Shown here: positions 9,400 to 18,229 of the stretch, piece after piece
Numbering within the stretch: position 1 is the stretch's first letter
Layout of the letters: every line of letters starts with the position of its first letter
Source: Streptomonospora wellingtoniae
GTDB lineage: Bacteria; Actinomycetota; Actinomycetes; Streptosporangiales; Streptosporangiaceae
Length of the DNA: 64,000 nucleotides
Direction: 5' to 3'
Assembly (NCBI RefSeq): GCF_031845375.1
Contig: NZ_JAVREK010000021.1
Location: 1 to 64,000 of the forward strand
Notes under the pieces: generated by a model
The model's input: only the letters and a program-made list of their open reading frames with translations
Told to the model about the DNA's origin: nothing
The model's database searches: none
Position numbers and translations under genes: made by a program

Positions 9400-10293
9400 T
9401 CAGCGGTGGGAATTGTGCGCAGAGGAGAGCGCGATCCTGCGGAACGCGCCCGCGGCGGGAGTCAGCGGGGCGTCGCGGTTGAGCAGGGAGATCTGGATCC
9501 AGGTCGGCGGGTCCAGGTCGAGTACCTGGGCGCCGCCGCTGCGGGCGGTGCGGGTCCAGGACTCCGTCAGGACCGCGACACCGGCGCCGTTGAGCACCAG
9601 CGGCAGGATCGCCTCGCGGTGGCCCGCTTCGACGGCGATGTGCAGGTCCACGCCCTCGGCGCGGATGCGGTCGACGAGGTGGCGGCCGCGGCTGCCCGCC
9701 GGGTAGGTGATCACCCGGTGCCCGGCGAGGTCGGACCAGTGCGCACGCGTGGCGTCGCCGAAGGGGTGGTCCGGGGGCGCCACCAGGATGAACTTCTGCA
9801 TTTCGACCGGGTGCTCCTGCACGCCCACCGGCCGCAGCGGATCGCCCGAGCCCACGAGCGCCAGTTCGCAGGCGCCCTCGCGCACCTTCTCGATCGCCTC
9901 GGGAGGAGTGAACACCGCCGCCACGTTCACCGTGACGCCGGGGAAGCGCTCGGCGAACCGCGTGACGATCGTGGTCAGCGGCTCGACGGCCTGCGACGGC
10001 ATCACCGCGATGTCGACCCTGCCGGAGAGCATGCCTTTGATCGACTCCACGCTGGCGCGCGTGGTGTCGAGGCCGCGCAGCACCTGGCGCGCGGGCTCGA
10101 CCATCGCCCGGCCGGCCGCGGTCAGCTGCACGCGGCGCCCCACGCGGTGGAACAGCGCCGTGCCGAGTTCGCGCTCCAGGCGCTGGATCGCCTGGGAGAG
10201 CGACGGCTGCGCGACGTGCATGCGCGCCGCCGCCTTGCTGAACCCGTTGTGGTCGACGATGGCGACGAAGTACTCGAGTTGGCGCGTGTCCAT
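9400..10293 (-). CDS. LysR-type transcriptional regulator, candidate tartrate operon activator
   Basis: A 297-residue LysR-type regulator. The N-terminal winged helix-turn-helix is clear (LEYFVAIVDHNGFSKAAARM, then HVAQPSLSQAIQRLERELG). A periplasmic-binding-protein-like effector domain follows from about residue 90. Upstream of its ATG is an ATAG-N7-CTAT palindrome that recurs in front of the tartrate operon. It therefore probably autoregulates and activates tartrate catabolism with a hydroxy-acid effector. It is convergent with the FG-GAP gene and divergent from the NmrA-like gene, so control of the latter is an alternative. Family call firm, target inferred. Confidence 0.93.
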   Translation of the reverse strand: MDTRQLEYFVAIVDHNGFSKAAARMHVAQPSLSQAIQRLERELGTALFHRVGRRVQLTAAGRAMVEPARQVLRGLDTTRASVESIKGMLSGRVDIAVMPSQAVEPLTTIVTRFAERFPGVTVNVAAVFTPPEAIEKVREGACELALVGSGDPLRPVGVQEHPVEMQKFILVAPPDHPFGDATRAHWSDLAGHRVITYPAGSRGRHLVDRIRAEGVDLHIAVEAGHREAILPLVLNGAGVAVLTESWTRTARSGGAQVLDLDPPTWIQISLLNRDAPLTPAAGAFRRIALSSAHNSHR

Positions 10294-10640
10294 ACGACAT
10301 CCCGTGTTCGGTATTCCAAGCAGAGCCGGTGGGAGGCGCCGGTCGATAGCCTCAACCTATCGGAGGCCGGTACCACCCCATCGCGGCGGTCGGACGGCGC
10401 GCTCCGCCGAGCGGGGCCCGCGGCGGTTTCGGCGGACGGAGGTGCCGATCGGGGCCGCGGCCGCGGCGGCCCCGCCTTTGGGAGGCGCGCCGCATCGGAC
10501 CTTGTCCGGGAGTGGAGATCGCCCGTGCCGGCCGATTGACCTGAACTAAAGTTGAGGCCGCAGAGTCGTGGACGTGAGGGTGCGGGACGGGCGCCGCCCG
10601 GTGCCGCGCCGCAGGCGAAACGACACACCGGAGGCGTCAC
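10294..10640. other. Intergenic region between LysR and NmrA-like genes
   Basis: 347 bp of divergent promoter region with the LysR operator at 10346-10360. A small palindrome, AACTAAAGTT, lies at 10544-10553 about 90 bp before the NmrA-like gene and next to a TTGACC. It could be an operator for an unlinked regulator. No gene seen. Confidence 0.4.
10346..10360. promoter_or_regulatory. LysR-type operator, autoregulatory site
   Basis: ATAG-N7-CTAT (ATAGCCTCAACCTAT), extended to CGATAG/CTATCG, lies about 60 bp upstream of the LysR start. It matches the spacing of the site at 7443-7457. LysR-type regulators commonly bind upstream of their own gene. Confidence 0.55.
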
Positions 10641-11513
10641 ATGGCAGCGCAGAGCCCGATCCTGGTCACCGGAGCGACCGGCAACGTCGGTCGGCACGTG
10701 GTGCGCCGGCTGTCGGAGGAAGGGCGCGCCGTCCGCGCGCTGACCCGCGATCCGGCGAAGGCCGACCTGCCCGCCGGCGTCGAGGCGGTCGAGGGCGACC
10801 TCGCCGATCCCGGCAGTCTGGGGGCGGCGTTGGAGGGGGTGGACACCGTGTTCCTCGTGTGGCCGAGCGTTCAGGCCGACGCGGCGGCAGCCGAGACCGT
10901 CCAGGCCATGGCCGTCGGCGTCGAGCGGGTCGCGTACCTGTCGACCATGGGCATCGACCCCGAGCGATCGGAGCGGGAGGGCGGGATCCTCGGTTCACAC
11001 GCGATGCTGGAGCGGTTGCTCAGGGAGTCCGGGATGAGCTGGACCTTTGTGCGCTCCGGCGGGTTCGCGGCGAACCTGCGCGACTGGATCCCGCGCATCC
11101 GCGAGACGGGAGTGATCCGCATGGCGTACCCGGAACTCGCGCGACCGCTGATCCACGAGGCCGACATCGCCGAGGTCGCTGTGCGCGCCCTCACGGAGGA
11201 GGGCCACGCCGGGGCGGCTTACGAGATCACCGGGCCCGCGGGCCTCACCCAGGCCGAGCAGGCACGGATCATCGGCGAGGAGCTGGGGGTGCCGGTCCGC
11301 GTCGAGACCATGACCGACGACGAGGCCGTGCGGGAGCTGACCGACGGCGGGCTGCCGCAGGAGATGGCCCGCCAGATCATGGAGGCGCATGCCCGGATGG
11401 CGGCGCACCCGGCGGGCTCGACGACCGACACCCTGGAACGGGTGACGGGAGCACCTGCGCGCACGTTCCGCCAGTGGGCCGCCGACCGGGTGGCCGCTGA
11501 GCGGGCGGCATAG
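10641..11513 (+). CDS. NmrA-like NAD(P)-binding atypical SDR protein
   Basis: Rossmann-fold protein of 290 residues starting ILVTGATGNVGRHVVRRL, the GxxGxxG dinucleotide motif of atypical short-chain dehydrogenases. The conserved VEGDLADPGSL follows. It looks like the NmrA/TMR/quinone oxidoreductase-2 group (ERVAYLSTMGID, WTFVRSGGF), which includes redox sensors as well as reductases. No classical YxxxK catalytic pair is evident, so the reaction is unknown. The ATG has GGAGG at good spacing. It appears to stand alone. Confidence 0.88.
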   Translation: MAAQSPILVTGATGNVGRHVVRRLSEEGRAVRALTRDPAKADLPAGVEAVEGDLADPGSLGAALEGVDTVFLVWPSVQADAAAAETVQAMAVGVERVAYLSTMGIDPERSEREGGILGSHAMLERLLRESGMSWTFVRSGGFAANLRDWIPRIRETGVIRMAYPELARPLIHEADIAEVAVRALTEEGHAGAAYEITGPAGLTQAEQARIIGEELGVPVRVETMTDDEAVRELTDGGLPQEMARQIMEAHARMAAHPAGSTTDTLERVTGAPARTFRQWAADRVAAERAA

Positions 11514-11650
11514 CGGGCGCCGGTCGAGGGAGGCCGTGCGGGCTGCGGGACGGCGTGCCCGGCCGGACGGGGGCACTAGCCGCGCAGCGAAGGCGCAGGT
11601 CCTGGCGCGGCTGGAGCCGAATCTTCGGCGGTCGTTGCTAGCTTCAGGGC

Positions 11651-12052
11651 ATGTCGAGAACGTTGTTCGTGAATCTGCCCGTAGCCGACCTCAAGACCTC
11701 CGTCGACTTCTTCACCGCACTCGGTTTCGAGTTCGACCCGAGGTTCACCGACGAGAACGCCACCGCCATGACCGTCGGCGAGAACGCCGTCGTGATGCTG
11801 CTGGTCAAGGGCTTCTTCACAAGTTTCACCAAGAAGGAGGTCACCGATGCCCGAACGTCCACGGAGGCGATCATCGCCATCTCCACAGACAGTCGACAGG
11901 ACGTCGACGACTTGGTGGACAAGGCCCTGGCCTCGGGCGGAAGCGCCTCCAACGAACCCATGGAAGGACCTGGGATGTACGGGCGGAGTTTCCAGGACCC
12001 CGACGGGCACTTGTGGGAGGTCGTGTACATGGACACCGAAGCCATGGGTTGA
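11651..12052 (+). CDS. VOC (glyoxalase/bleomycin-resistance fold) family protein
   Basis: A 133-residue protein of the vicinal oxygen chelate superfamily. It has two beta-alpha-beta-beta-beta modules, beginning TLFVNLPVADLKTSVDFFTA and ending FQDPDGHLWEVVYMD. The terminal DPDGHLWE carries the Glu that typically binds metal. Relatives include PhnB/YaeR-like lyases and dioxygenase-like proteins, so no substrate can be assigned. It appears monocistronic and is followed 24 nt later by the first 79-bp palindromic element. Confidence 0.88.
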   Translation: MSRTLFVNLPVADLKTSVDFFTALGFEFDPRFTDENATAMTVGENAVVMLLVKGFFTSFTKKEVTDARTSTEAIIAISTDSRQDVDDLVDKALASGGSASNEPMEGPGMYGRSFQDPDGHLWEVVYMDTEAMG

Positions 12053-12602
12053 CGGGCGGATCGCTCGCGGCCCGACCCAACCCCGTTGATCCTGTAGCCG
12101 TCGTGAAGGCAGACGATTTCCATCAACGACGGCTACAGGATCAACGGCGATGTGCCCCCGCCGCCCCGTTCCGCCCCTCCGGCGTCCCGCGGCCTCTCCC
12201 CTCCCCGCGCCCCGCCCCTGCGTCGAGCACCGCCTCCCTCCGCCCTTCCCGCCCTCGGGGCGTCAATTTGTGTGATTTGTCCATTTTTGCATTCCGGTCG
12301 GTCGGTACTCGATTCGCAACCTCACCCTGGGTGAGTCCCTGCGGATGTGCCGAATGTCCGCATCGGATGTCTCATAGGCGAAGATTGTCGGATTCGAAAA
12401 GCAGGAATCGGCGCCGAATGGGGATTTGACGCTCGATTGACCCCGCATGTCTGGAGTGGGCTACGGTAAGTTCCGGATCACCCCCACTGGCCGTCGCACA
12501 GGCTGCCTCCGGGCCCGATCGTCTACCGTGCAGCCGTGCAACGGATCACGGTCCGACGCGGGCCGGGTTCCGTGCTTCCAATCGCCGACGAGGACCTGAT
12601 CG
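12053..12602. other. Intergenic region before the conservon
   Basis: 550 bp. The first part holds the 79-bp element. The rest is relatively AT-rich for this genome, notably 12260-12440, and shows no gene. TTGACC (12437-12442) and TACGGT (12462-12467), 19 nt apart, could be the conservon promoter. Confidence 0.4.
12076..12154. repeat. 79-bp palindromic element, copy A
   Basis: Perfect 21-bp arms (12084-12104 with 12126-12146) flank a 21-nt loop. The flanks CCCAACCCCG and GGCGATGTG are shared with the copies at 33283 and 47261. All three align over 79 bp without gaps. It lies just downstream of the VOC gene and may end its transcription. Confidence 0.85.
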
Positions 12603-14039
12603 ATGTCAGCACGTGTATCCGAAAGAAATCAGTCGCAGCGCTCGCCGAACTCGCCGGGTCTGCAAGCCGTACTCGTATTCTGCGCCGCGGGCGTCGTCCT
12701 GGCCGCAGCCTGGTACTGGGTGGTCTCGGCCGTGCCGGGCGACGCCCGTGTGCTCATGATCGCCGTCGGCTCGGTCATGGGGGTGCTGCTGGCCGGCGCC
12801 GTCGCCGTCGCCACCTACCACGCTGCCGCTGCCGCCATGAGCCGCGACAGGGCCGCTCGGGCGGAGGAGCGCGTCGCCCAGGCCGAACACAAGACCGCCG
12901 GCCTGGAGCAGGAGCTGCGCCAGTTCGCCCACGACGGCGTCCCCGACCTGCGCCGCCGCATCCGCCAGGGCGCCACCACCGACGCCGCCATCGCCGATTC
13001 CGCGCAGCCCAACCAGGAGGCGCTGCGCACGCTGCTCGTCCAGCTGGGCCAGACCCTCGGGCAGGCCGAGCGGCGCGGCGCCGCCGCCATGGCGGCCTGT
13101 GCCGGCGCCGCCGCGCGTGTGCAGGCGCAGGTCACCAACCTCCTCGCCCAGCTGCGCGAGCTGGAGGACCGCTACGGAGACCAGGACGGCGTCTTCGGCG
13201 ACCTGCTCGAACTCGACCACCAGGTCTCGCAGATGGGTCGGCTCGCCGACAGCTTCGCGCTGCTCAGCGGCGGCCGCTCCGGGCGCCGCTGGACCAAGCC
13301 CATCGTCATGGAGAGCATCCTCCGCGGCGCGATGGGCCGCATCTACGCCTTCCGCCGCGTGCGAATCCACTCCACCAGCAGCGCGGCGGTCGTCGGCTAC
13401 GCCGCCGAGGGCGTGATGCAGGCCCTGGCCGAGCTGATGGACAACGCCGCCAACTTCTCCGCGCACAACACCGAGGTGCACGTCTACGTCGAGGAGGAGG
13501 ACACCGGGGTCATGGTGACGGTCGAGGACAGCGGCCTGGGCATGCGTCCTCGCGAGCGGCGCCGCGCCGACCAGCTGGTGTCCCAGCCCCACGACCTGAC
13601 GAACCTGCCCGGCAGCCGCATGGGCCTCGCCGTCGTCGGCCGGGTCTCCGCCAAGTACGGGCTGACGGTCAACTTCCGCCCGTCCTCGCGCGGCGGAACC
13701 GGCGCCGTCGTCCTCATCCCGCAGCACCTCGTCACACGCCCGCGCCAGGGGCTCGACGCGCCCGCCGCTCCGCCCCCGCCGCCGCGCACCACCGAGCCCG
13801 CTGCAGTCGCCGCGTCCTCGCCGCCGGCTTCGGCGATCGGCGGCGGCAGTGCCGGGGACACCGACGAGCCCCTTCTGCCCAAGCGGCGCCGCGGCCAGAC
13901 GCTGGCCGAGGCCCAGCGCCAGCAGTCCCAGCCGCGCACCGAGCGCACGCGCGAACGCGGCGACCCGGGCACCCGCTTCGCGGCCTTTCGCAAGTCCGCC
14001 CGCGGGCGCGACAGCGCTTCGGACGACACCACACGGTGA
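12603..14039 (+). CDS. cvnA: Conservon sensor-like membrane ATPase (CvnA)
   Basis: First gene of a Streptomyces-type conservon, 478 residues. Two hydrophobic segments (about 20-43 and 48-71) with almost no external loop anchor it. A coiled-coil-like Arg/Glu/Gln-rich stretch follows. The ATPase domain has an N box (ELMDNAANFS), a G1 box (EDSGLGM) and a G2 box (SRMGLAVVGR), as in histidine kinases. A His in LELDHQVSQMGRLADSF sits where a kinase H box would be, but the domain order is that of CvnA proteins, whose kinase activity is unproven. The C-terminal 110 residues are Pro/Ala-rich and then basic. It probably signals to the CvnB-CvnC-CvnD complex at the membrane. Confidence 0.92.
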   Translation: MSARVSERNQSQRSPNSPGLQAVLVFCAAGVVLAAAWYWVVSAVPGDARVLMIAVGSVMGVLLAGAVAVATYHAAAAAMSRDRAARAEERVAQAEHKTAGLEQELRQFAHDGVPDLRRRIRQGATTDAAIADSAQPNQEALRTLLVQLGQTLGQAERRGAAAMAACAGAAARVQAQVTNLLAQLRELEDRYGDQDGVFGDLLELDHQVSQMGRLADSFALLSGGRSGRRWTKPIVMESILRGAMGRIYAFRRVRIHSTSSAAVVGYAAEGVMQALAELMDNAANFSAHNTEVHVYVEEEDTGVMVTVEDSGLGMRPRERRRADQLVSQPHDLTNLPGSRMGLAVVGRVSAKYGLTVNFRPSSRGGTGAVVLIPQHLVTRPRQGLDAPAAPPPPPRTTEPAAVAASSPPASAIGGGSAGDTDEPLLPKRRRGQTLAEAQRQQSQPRTERTRERGDPGTRFAAFRKSARGRDSASDDTTR

Positions 14040-14152
14040 GCCCCGGTCCCGGGTGGCGCTCGTCCACTGCCGGCGCGCGGTCGCCGGGCACACAGCGCAC
14101 ATTCCGGCACCGCACCGTCCGCATGACCTGAACGAGGAGTGGCACACATCCC

Positions 14153-14575
14153 ATGAGCACCGCAGACCGCGGCCTTGACTGGTTGCTTGAGAACCTGCTC
14201 GCGAAGACCCCCGGCGCCCAGCACGCGCTGGTCCTGTCCAGGGACGGGCTCAAGATGGTCTTCTCCGCCGAGCTCGACGGCGACCGCGCCGACCAGCTCG
14301 CCGCCATCTCCGCCGGCATCCAGAGCCTGTCGCTGAGCGCCTCCGCCGAGTTCGGCGACGGCAGCATCACCTCCGGCCAGGCCATGGTGGAGTTCGCCGG
14401 CGGGATCCTGCTGATCGTGCCCGCCGGCGCGGGCGCCCACCTCGCTGTGGTCGCCGAAGAGGACACCGACGTCGGCGTCGTGGGCCACAACATGAACGAG
14501 CTCGTCGAGCAGATCGGCTCCTACCTCACCGCCGATCCCAGGACACCCCAGTACAGCGGCGACCCGACGCCATGA
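14153..14575 (+). CDS. cvnB: Roadblock/LC7 family protein (CvnB)
   Basis: A 140-residue roadblock/LC7 protein, the MglB-like partner of the conservon GTPase. It begins with the typical LDWLLENLLAKTPGAQHALV and continues SRDGLKMVFS. Members dimerise and bind the small GTPase. Its stop overlaps the start of cvnC (ATGA). The GAGGAG before its start is rather far (13 nt), so translation may be moderate or depend on cvnA transcription. Confidence 0.93.
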   Translation: MSTADRGLDWLLENLLAKTPGAQHALVLSRDGLKMVFSAELDGDRADQLAAISAGIQSLSLSASAEFGDGSITSGQAMVEFAGGILLIVPAGAGAHLAVVAEEDTDVGVVGHNMNELVEQIGSYLTADPRTPQYSGDPTP

Positions 14576-14937
14576 ATCCCAAGCGGATCGACGGCGAGGA
14601 TCCGGACCGCCTCTACACCGTCACCGGCGGACGCAGCCGCACCGAGGAGAGCACCTTCGACAGTGTCACGCTCGTCGTCGGCGAGTGCGAGCCCAGGGCG
14701 GGGATGCAGTCCGAGCACATGCGGATCCTGCGGATGTGCGCGCGGCCGACGGCGGTCGTGGAGGTCTCCGCCGCCCTGGGCATGCCGGTGAGCGTGGTGA
14801 AGATCCTGCTGCGCGACCTGATGGACACCGGTCAGATCACCGTCCGCCATCCGTCCTCGGCGTCCACGGCCGCCAACGTGCACTCCCCCTCCTCCGAGAC
14901 CCTGAAGCAGGTGCTCGATGCACTCCAACGCCTCTGA
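14572..14937 (+). CDS. cvnC: DUF742 protein (CvnC)
   Basis: A 121-residue DUF742 protein, the third conservon component. The first half carries RLYTVTGGR. The second half has a helix-turn-helix-like MPVSVVKILLRDLMDTGQI, as in other DUF742 members. Whether it binds DNA is not established. It overlaps cvnB by 4 nt and cvnD by 20 nt, indicating tight translational coupling. Confidence 0.93.
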   Translation: MNPKRIDGEDPDRLYTVTGGRSRTEESTFDSVTLVVGECEPRAGMQSEHMRILRMCARPTAVVEVSAALGMPVSVVKILLRDLMDTGQITVRHPSSASTAANVHSPSSETLKQVLDALQRL

Positions 14938-15541
14938 AGCCCCCGCGTACCAGACCCCGGCCCCGCTGTCCGCCGACGCGCACGACGCGCTGAAGATCGT
15001 CGTCGTCGGCGGGTTCGGCGTGGGCAAGACGACCATGGTGGGGGCGGTCAGCGAGATCCGGCCGCTCAGTACCGAAGAGGTCATGACCGAAGCGGGTGTC
15101 GGCATCGACGATCCGTCGAGCGTCCGCAGCAAGACCACGACAACCGCGGCCTTCGACTTCGGCCGCATCACCATCACCGAGGACAAGATCCTCTACCTGT
15201 TCGGCGCGCCCGGACAGGAGAGGTTCTGGTTTCTGTGGGACCAGCTCTTCGCGGGCAGCCTTGGCGCCGTCGTGCTGGCGGACCCCCGGCGCCTGGAGGA
15301 CTCCTGGTACGCCGTCGACCGGCTGGAGGCCCACGGCATGCCGTTCGTCGTGGCGATCAACCGGTTCGAGCCGGGGCCCGGCCTCGCCGCCCTGCGCGAG
15401 GCGCTCTCGCTGCCCGACGAGGTACCGCTCGTCGAATGCGACGCGCGGAGCAGGCACGACTGCAAGACGGTGCTGATCTCCCTCGTCCGCCACCTCAACG
15501 ACCTGTACGCACTCTCGCCCGCCCGGGAGGGCACGCCGTGA
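14918..15541 (+). CDS. cvnD: Conservon Ras-like GTP-binding protein (CvnD)
   Basis: A 207-residue small GTPase with an MglA-like fold. The P-loop GGFGVGKTT lies at about residues 31-39. A switch-like KTTTTAAFDFG and the Walker B-equivalent LYLFGAPGQERF follow. The guanine-specificity loop reads AINRFEP instead of NKxD, as in many CvnD proteins. It should cycle between GDP and GTP under control of CvnA/CvnB. The stop overlaps the GTG of the P450 gene, so sensing and the P450 are made together. Confidence 0.93.
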   Translation: MHSNASEAPAYQTPAPLSADAHDALKIVVVGGFGVGKTTMVGAVSEIRPLSTEEVMTEAGVGIDDPSSVRSKTTTTAAFDFGRITITEDKILYLFGAPGQERFWFLWDQLFAGSLGAVVLADPRRLEDSWYAVDRLEAHGMPFVVAINRFEPGPGLAALREALSLPDEVPLVECDARSRHDCKTVLISLVRHLNDLYALSPAREGTP

Positions 15542-16827
15542 CCGACGACTACCATTCCGCAGCGTTCGCCCAGCCGGCGGCGGACTCCCCGCTGGCCGGA
15601 TACCCCGACCACGACCAGGCGGTGCGGTTCTACGGCCCGCAGATCGCCGTGGACCCCGCGACCCTCTACCACGACATGCGGTGGCGCTTCGGCCCCGTCG
15701 CCCCGATCCTGCTGGACGGCGACATCCCGGCCTGGTTCGTCATGGGCTACCGCGAAGTCCACTACGTCACCAGCAACCCCCAGTGGTTCGCCCGCGACTG
15801 CCGCCGGTGGAACGTGTGGGACCACGTCCCCGAGGACTGGCCGCTGATGCCCTACGTGGGCTGGACCCCCTCGGTGATGTTCGCCGAGGCGAACGAGCAC
15901 CAGCGCCGCGCCGGCGCCCTGGGCGACGCACTCGACGCCGTGGACCGCACCGAGCTCGCGCTGATCTGCCAGCGGGTCGCCGACCAGCTGATCGACGGCT
16001 TCAGCGGCGACGGCGAGGCCGACCTCGTGTCCCAGTACGCCCACCAGATCCCGGCCCGGGTCATCGCCGAGCTGTTCGGCCTGCCGCCGGCCGACGTGCC
16101 CGTTCTGGTGCGCGACATCCTCGACTCCCTGGACGTCAAGGGCAACGCCGTCGAGGCCCACCAGCGGGTGCAGGCGCGCATGCAGCAGCTGGTCGCCGAC
16201 GCTCACTCGCGACCGGGCCAGGACGTACCCACCCGGCTGCTGGAGCACCCCGCCAAGCTCACCGACGACGAGATCGTCATCGACCTGCTGGTCCTCATGG
16301 CGGCCGCGCAGGCCCCGACCGGCAACTGGATCGCCAACACGCTGCGGCACATGTTCGTCGACGACCGCTTCTCCGTCAGCCTCCAGGGCGGGCGCAGCAG
16401 CGCGACGCAGGCGCTCAACGAGGTGCTGTGGCGCGACACCCCGACGCAGAACTTCATCGGCCGCTTCGCCGTGCAGGCCTGCGAGCTCGGCGGTCGGCGC
16501 ATCCAGCGCGGCGACATGCTGGTGCTGGGGCTGGCGGCGGCCAACGCCGACCCGCGGGTGCAGCCCGCCGAGCAGCTGGACTCCGGCGCGAACCGCGCGC
16601 ACATGTCCTTCGGCCACGGCGAGCACGGCTGCCCGTTCCCCGCGCCGGAACTGGCCGAGGTCATCGCCCGCAACGCCGTCGAGGTGCTGCTGGACCGGCT
16701 GCCCGACGTCGAGCTGAGCCTGCCGGCCGAGAAGCTGGAGTGGCGGCCGTCGGTGTGGATGCGCGGGCTCTACGCGCTTCCGGTGGACTTCACCCCGGCG
16801 ATTCCCGTCGACGAGCGGGCCCTGTAG
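15538..16827 (+). CDS. cvnE: Conservon-linked atypical cytochrome P450 (CvnE/RarE type)
   Basis: P450-fold protein of 429 residues, started at the GTG that overlaps cvnD (the frame extends further upstream only through cvnD). The heme-binding loop is present: FGHGEHGCPFPAPELAE with Cys at about residue 365. Other canonical elements are missing. The I-helix reads AAAQAPTGNW (about 255-264), without the acid-alcohol pair. The K-helix reads EVLWRDTP (about 295), so the ExxR arginine position is Trp. In Streptomyces, rarE/cvnE P450s sit at the end of conservons and affect development. Here the protein may be a poor monooxygenase or a heme-dependent sensor; that is inference. Confidence 0.9.
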   Translation: MTDDYHSAAFAQPAADSPLAGYPDHDQAVRFYGPQIAVDPATLYHDMRWRFGPVAPILLDGDIPAWFVMGYREVHYVTSNPQWFARDCRRWNVWDHVPEDWPLMPYVGWTPSVMFAEANEHQRRAGALGDALDAVDRTELALICQRVADQLIDGFSGDGEADLVSQYAHQIPARVIAELFGLPPADVPVLVRDILDSLDVKGNAVEAHQRVQARMQQLVADAHSRPGQDVPTRLLEHPAKLTDDEIVIDLLVLMAAAQAPTGNWIANTLRHMFVDDRFSVSLQGGRSSATQALNEVLWRDTPTQNFIGRFAVQACELGGRRIQRGDMLVLGLAAANADPRVQPAEQLDSGANRAHMSFGHGEHGCPFPAPELAEVIARNAVEVLLDRLPDVELSLPAEKLEWRPSVWMRGLYALPVDFTPAIPVDERAL

Positions 16828-16877
16828 GTACCGCCCGGTCCCGGCCGCAGGGCTCCCGCCCGGGGCCGGGCTAGACC

Positions 16878-16919
16878 GCTCGCCGCCGGGCGGGCGTGCG
16901 CCTTCGCTCGGCGGCGAGC
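16878..16919. terminator. Hairpin between convergent P450 genes
   Basis: Perfect 11-bp arms (16878-16888 with 16909-16919), loop of 20, lie between the 3' ends of cvnE and the canonical P450. It is a likely bidirectional terminator without a U-tract. Confidence 0.5.
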
Positions 16920-16984
16920 CGGACCCCGCGGAACCGGGCCGGCGGCCGCATGCGCGCGGCCGGGCCCGCGGGGGAGCGGCGCCC

Positions 16985-18229
16985 TCAGAACCCGGCGGAG
17001 ACCGTGGTGCGCGGGGTGAACACGACCGGCACCCGGGCCGGGCCGCGGGTGAACACGCCCTTGTCCTCGGCCGCGTGGTCGTCGGCCGGCCGGGCGTCGG
17101 GCATCGCGTCGAGCAGCATGTTCGACGCGATCTCCACCTCGTTCTCGGCCAGCAGCGCGCCGACGCAGAAGTGCCGCCCCAGCGCGAAGGCGAGGTGGCC
17201 CGCGGCGGCCGTGAACGCCGTGGAGGCGTCCAGCTCGTCGCGGAAGACGTTGAACGAGTCGGGGTCGGCGTAGCGCTCGGGATCGCGGTTGGCGGCACCG
17301 ATCAGGCAGGTCACCGTGCTGCCCGCCGGCACCTCGCCGCCGCTGAAGACCACGTCCTCGGCGGGCTGGCGCATGATCATGTGCACCGGCGGGGTGTAGC
17401 GCAGTGTCTCGGCGAAGGCCTTGGGGATCATCGAGCGGTCCCCGCGCACCGCCTCCATCTGGTCGGGGTGGGCCAGCAGGTTGGCGAACATCGCGGCGAT
17501 CGCCTTGTCCGTGGTCTCCCCGCCCGCGGCCAGCAGGAGGCTGCAGAACGCCTTGATGTCCTCGTCGCTCATCGAGGTGCCGTCGATCTCGGCCCGGCAC
17601 AGCACCGACAGCAGGTCGTCGCCCGGGTTGCCGCGGCGCTCGCGGATGATCGGAATCATGTACTCCGCGAACTCCTCGCGGGTACGCAGGCCGTCGGCGG
17701 CGATGCCGGGGTCCTGGGAGAGGTTGCCCAGGAACGCGATGATGCTGGTGTACCACTTGTGGAACCGGTCGTGGTCGCCCTTGTCCAGCCCCAGCATGTC
17801 CACGATGACGTTGATGGGGAAGTGCGTGGCGAACTGCGAGACCAGGTCGACCGAGCCCGCGTCGCGGAACCCGTCGATCAGTTCGCGCGCGTTGCGCTCG
17901 ATCACGGGGCGGAACTTCTCGCGCAGCTCGCTGCCGCGGAAGGCCGGCGCCACCAGGGCGCGGCGCACGGCGTGCTCCCGTCCGCTGAGCTGGAGGATCG
18001 TGCGTCCGTGCACCGGTTCCAACTGCCAGTCGTAGTTGGCGGTGGTGAACACTTCGTCCTTGAACGCCCGCTGGACGTCCTCGTAGCGCGAGACGATGTA
18101 GCTCTGCATCGGCTCGTGCCAGATGAGGGGTGCTTCGCTGCGCATGATCCGGTACGCGGAATACGGATCGGCGTTGAACTCCGCGGAGAGGATATCGGGG
18201 ATACCGGGAGTGTCCGGGACTTTGGTCAT
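16985..18229 (-). CDS. Cytochrome P450, canonical class I bacterial type
   Basis: A 414-residue soluble P450. All catalytic elements are intact: I-helix LLAAGGETTDKA, K-helix FAETLRYTPP (ExxR) and heme loop FALGRHFCVGALLAENE with Cys at about residue 355. It should use ferredoxin and ferredoxin reductase for hydroxylation; neither is encoded nearby. The substrate is unknown. It is convergent with cvnE and divergent from the MpaB-like gene. Second P450s (cvnF) are known next to some conservons. It has GAGG before the ATG. Confidence 0.93.
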   Translation of the reverse strand: MTKVPDTPGIPDILSAEFNADPYSAYRIMRSEAPLIWHEPMQSYIVSRYEDVQRAFKDEVFTTANYDWQLEPVHGRTILQLSGREHAVRRALVAPAFRGSELREKFRPVIERNARELIDGFRDAGSVDLVSQFATHFPINVIVDMLGLDKGDHDRFHKWYTSIIAFLGNLSQDPGIAADGLRTREEFAEYMIPIIRERRGNPGDDLLSVLCRAEIDGTSMSDEDIKAFCSLLLAAGGETTDKAIAAMFANLLAHPDQMEAVRGDRSMIPKAFAETLRYTPPVHMIMRQPAEDVVFSGGEVPAGSTVTCLIGAANRDPERYADPDSFNVFRDELDASTAFTAAAGHLAFALGRHFCVGALLAENEVEIASNMLLDAMPDARPADDHAAEDKGVFTRGPARVPVVFTPRTTVSAGF

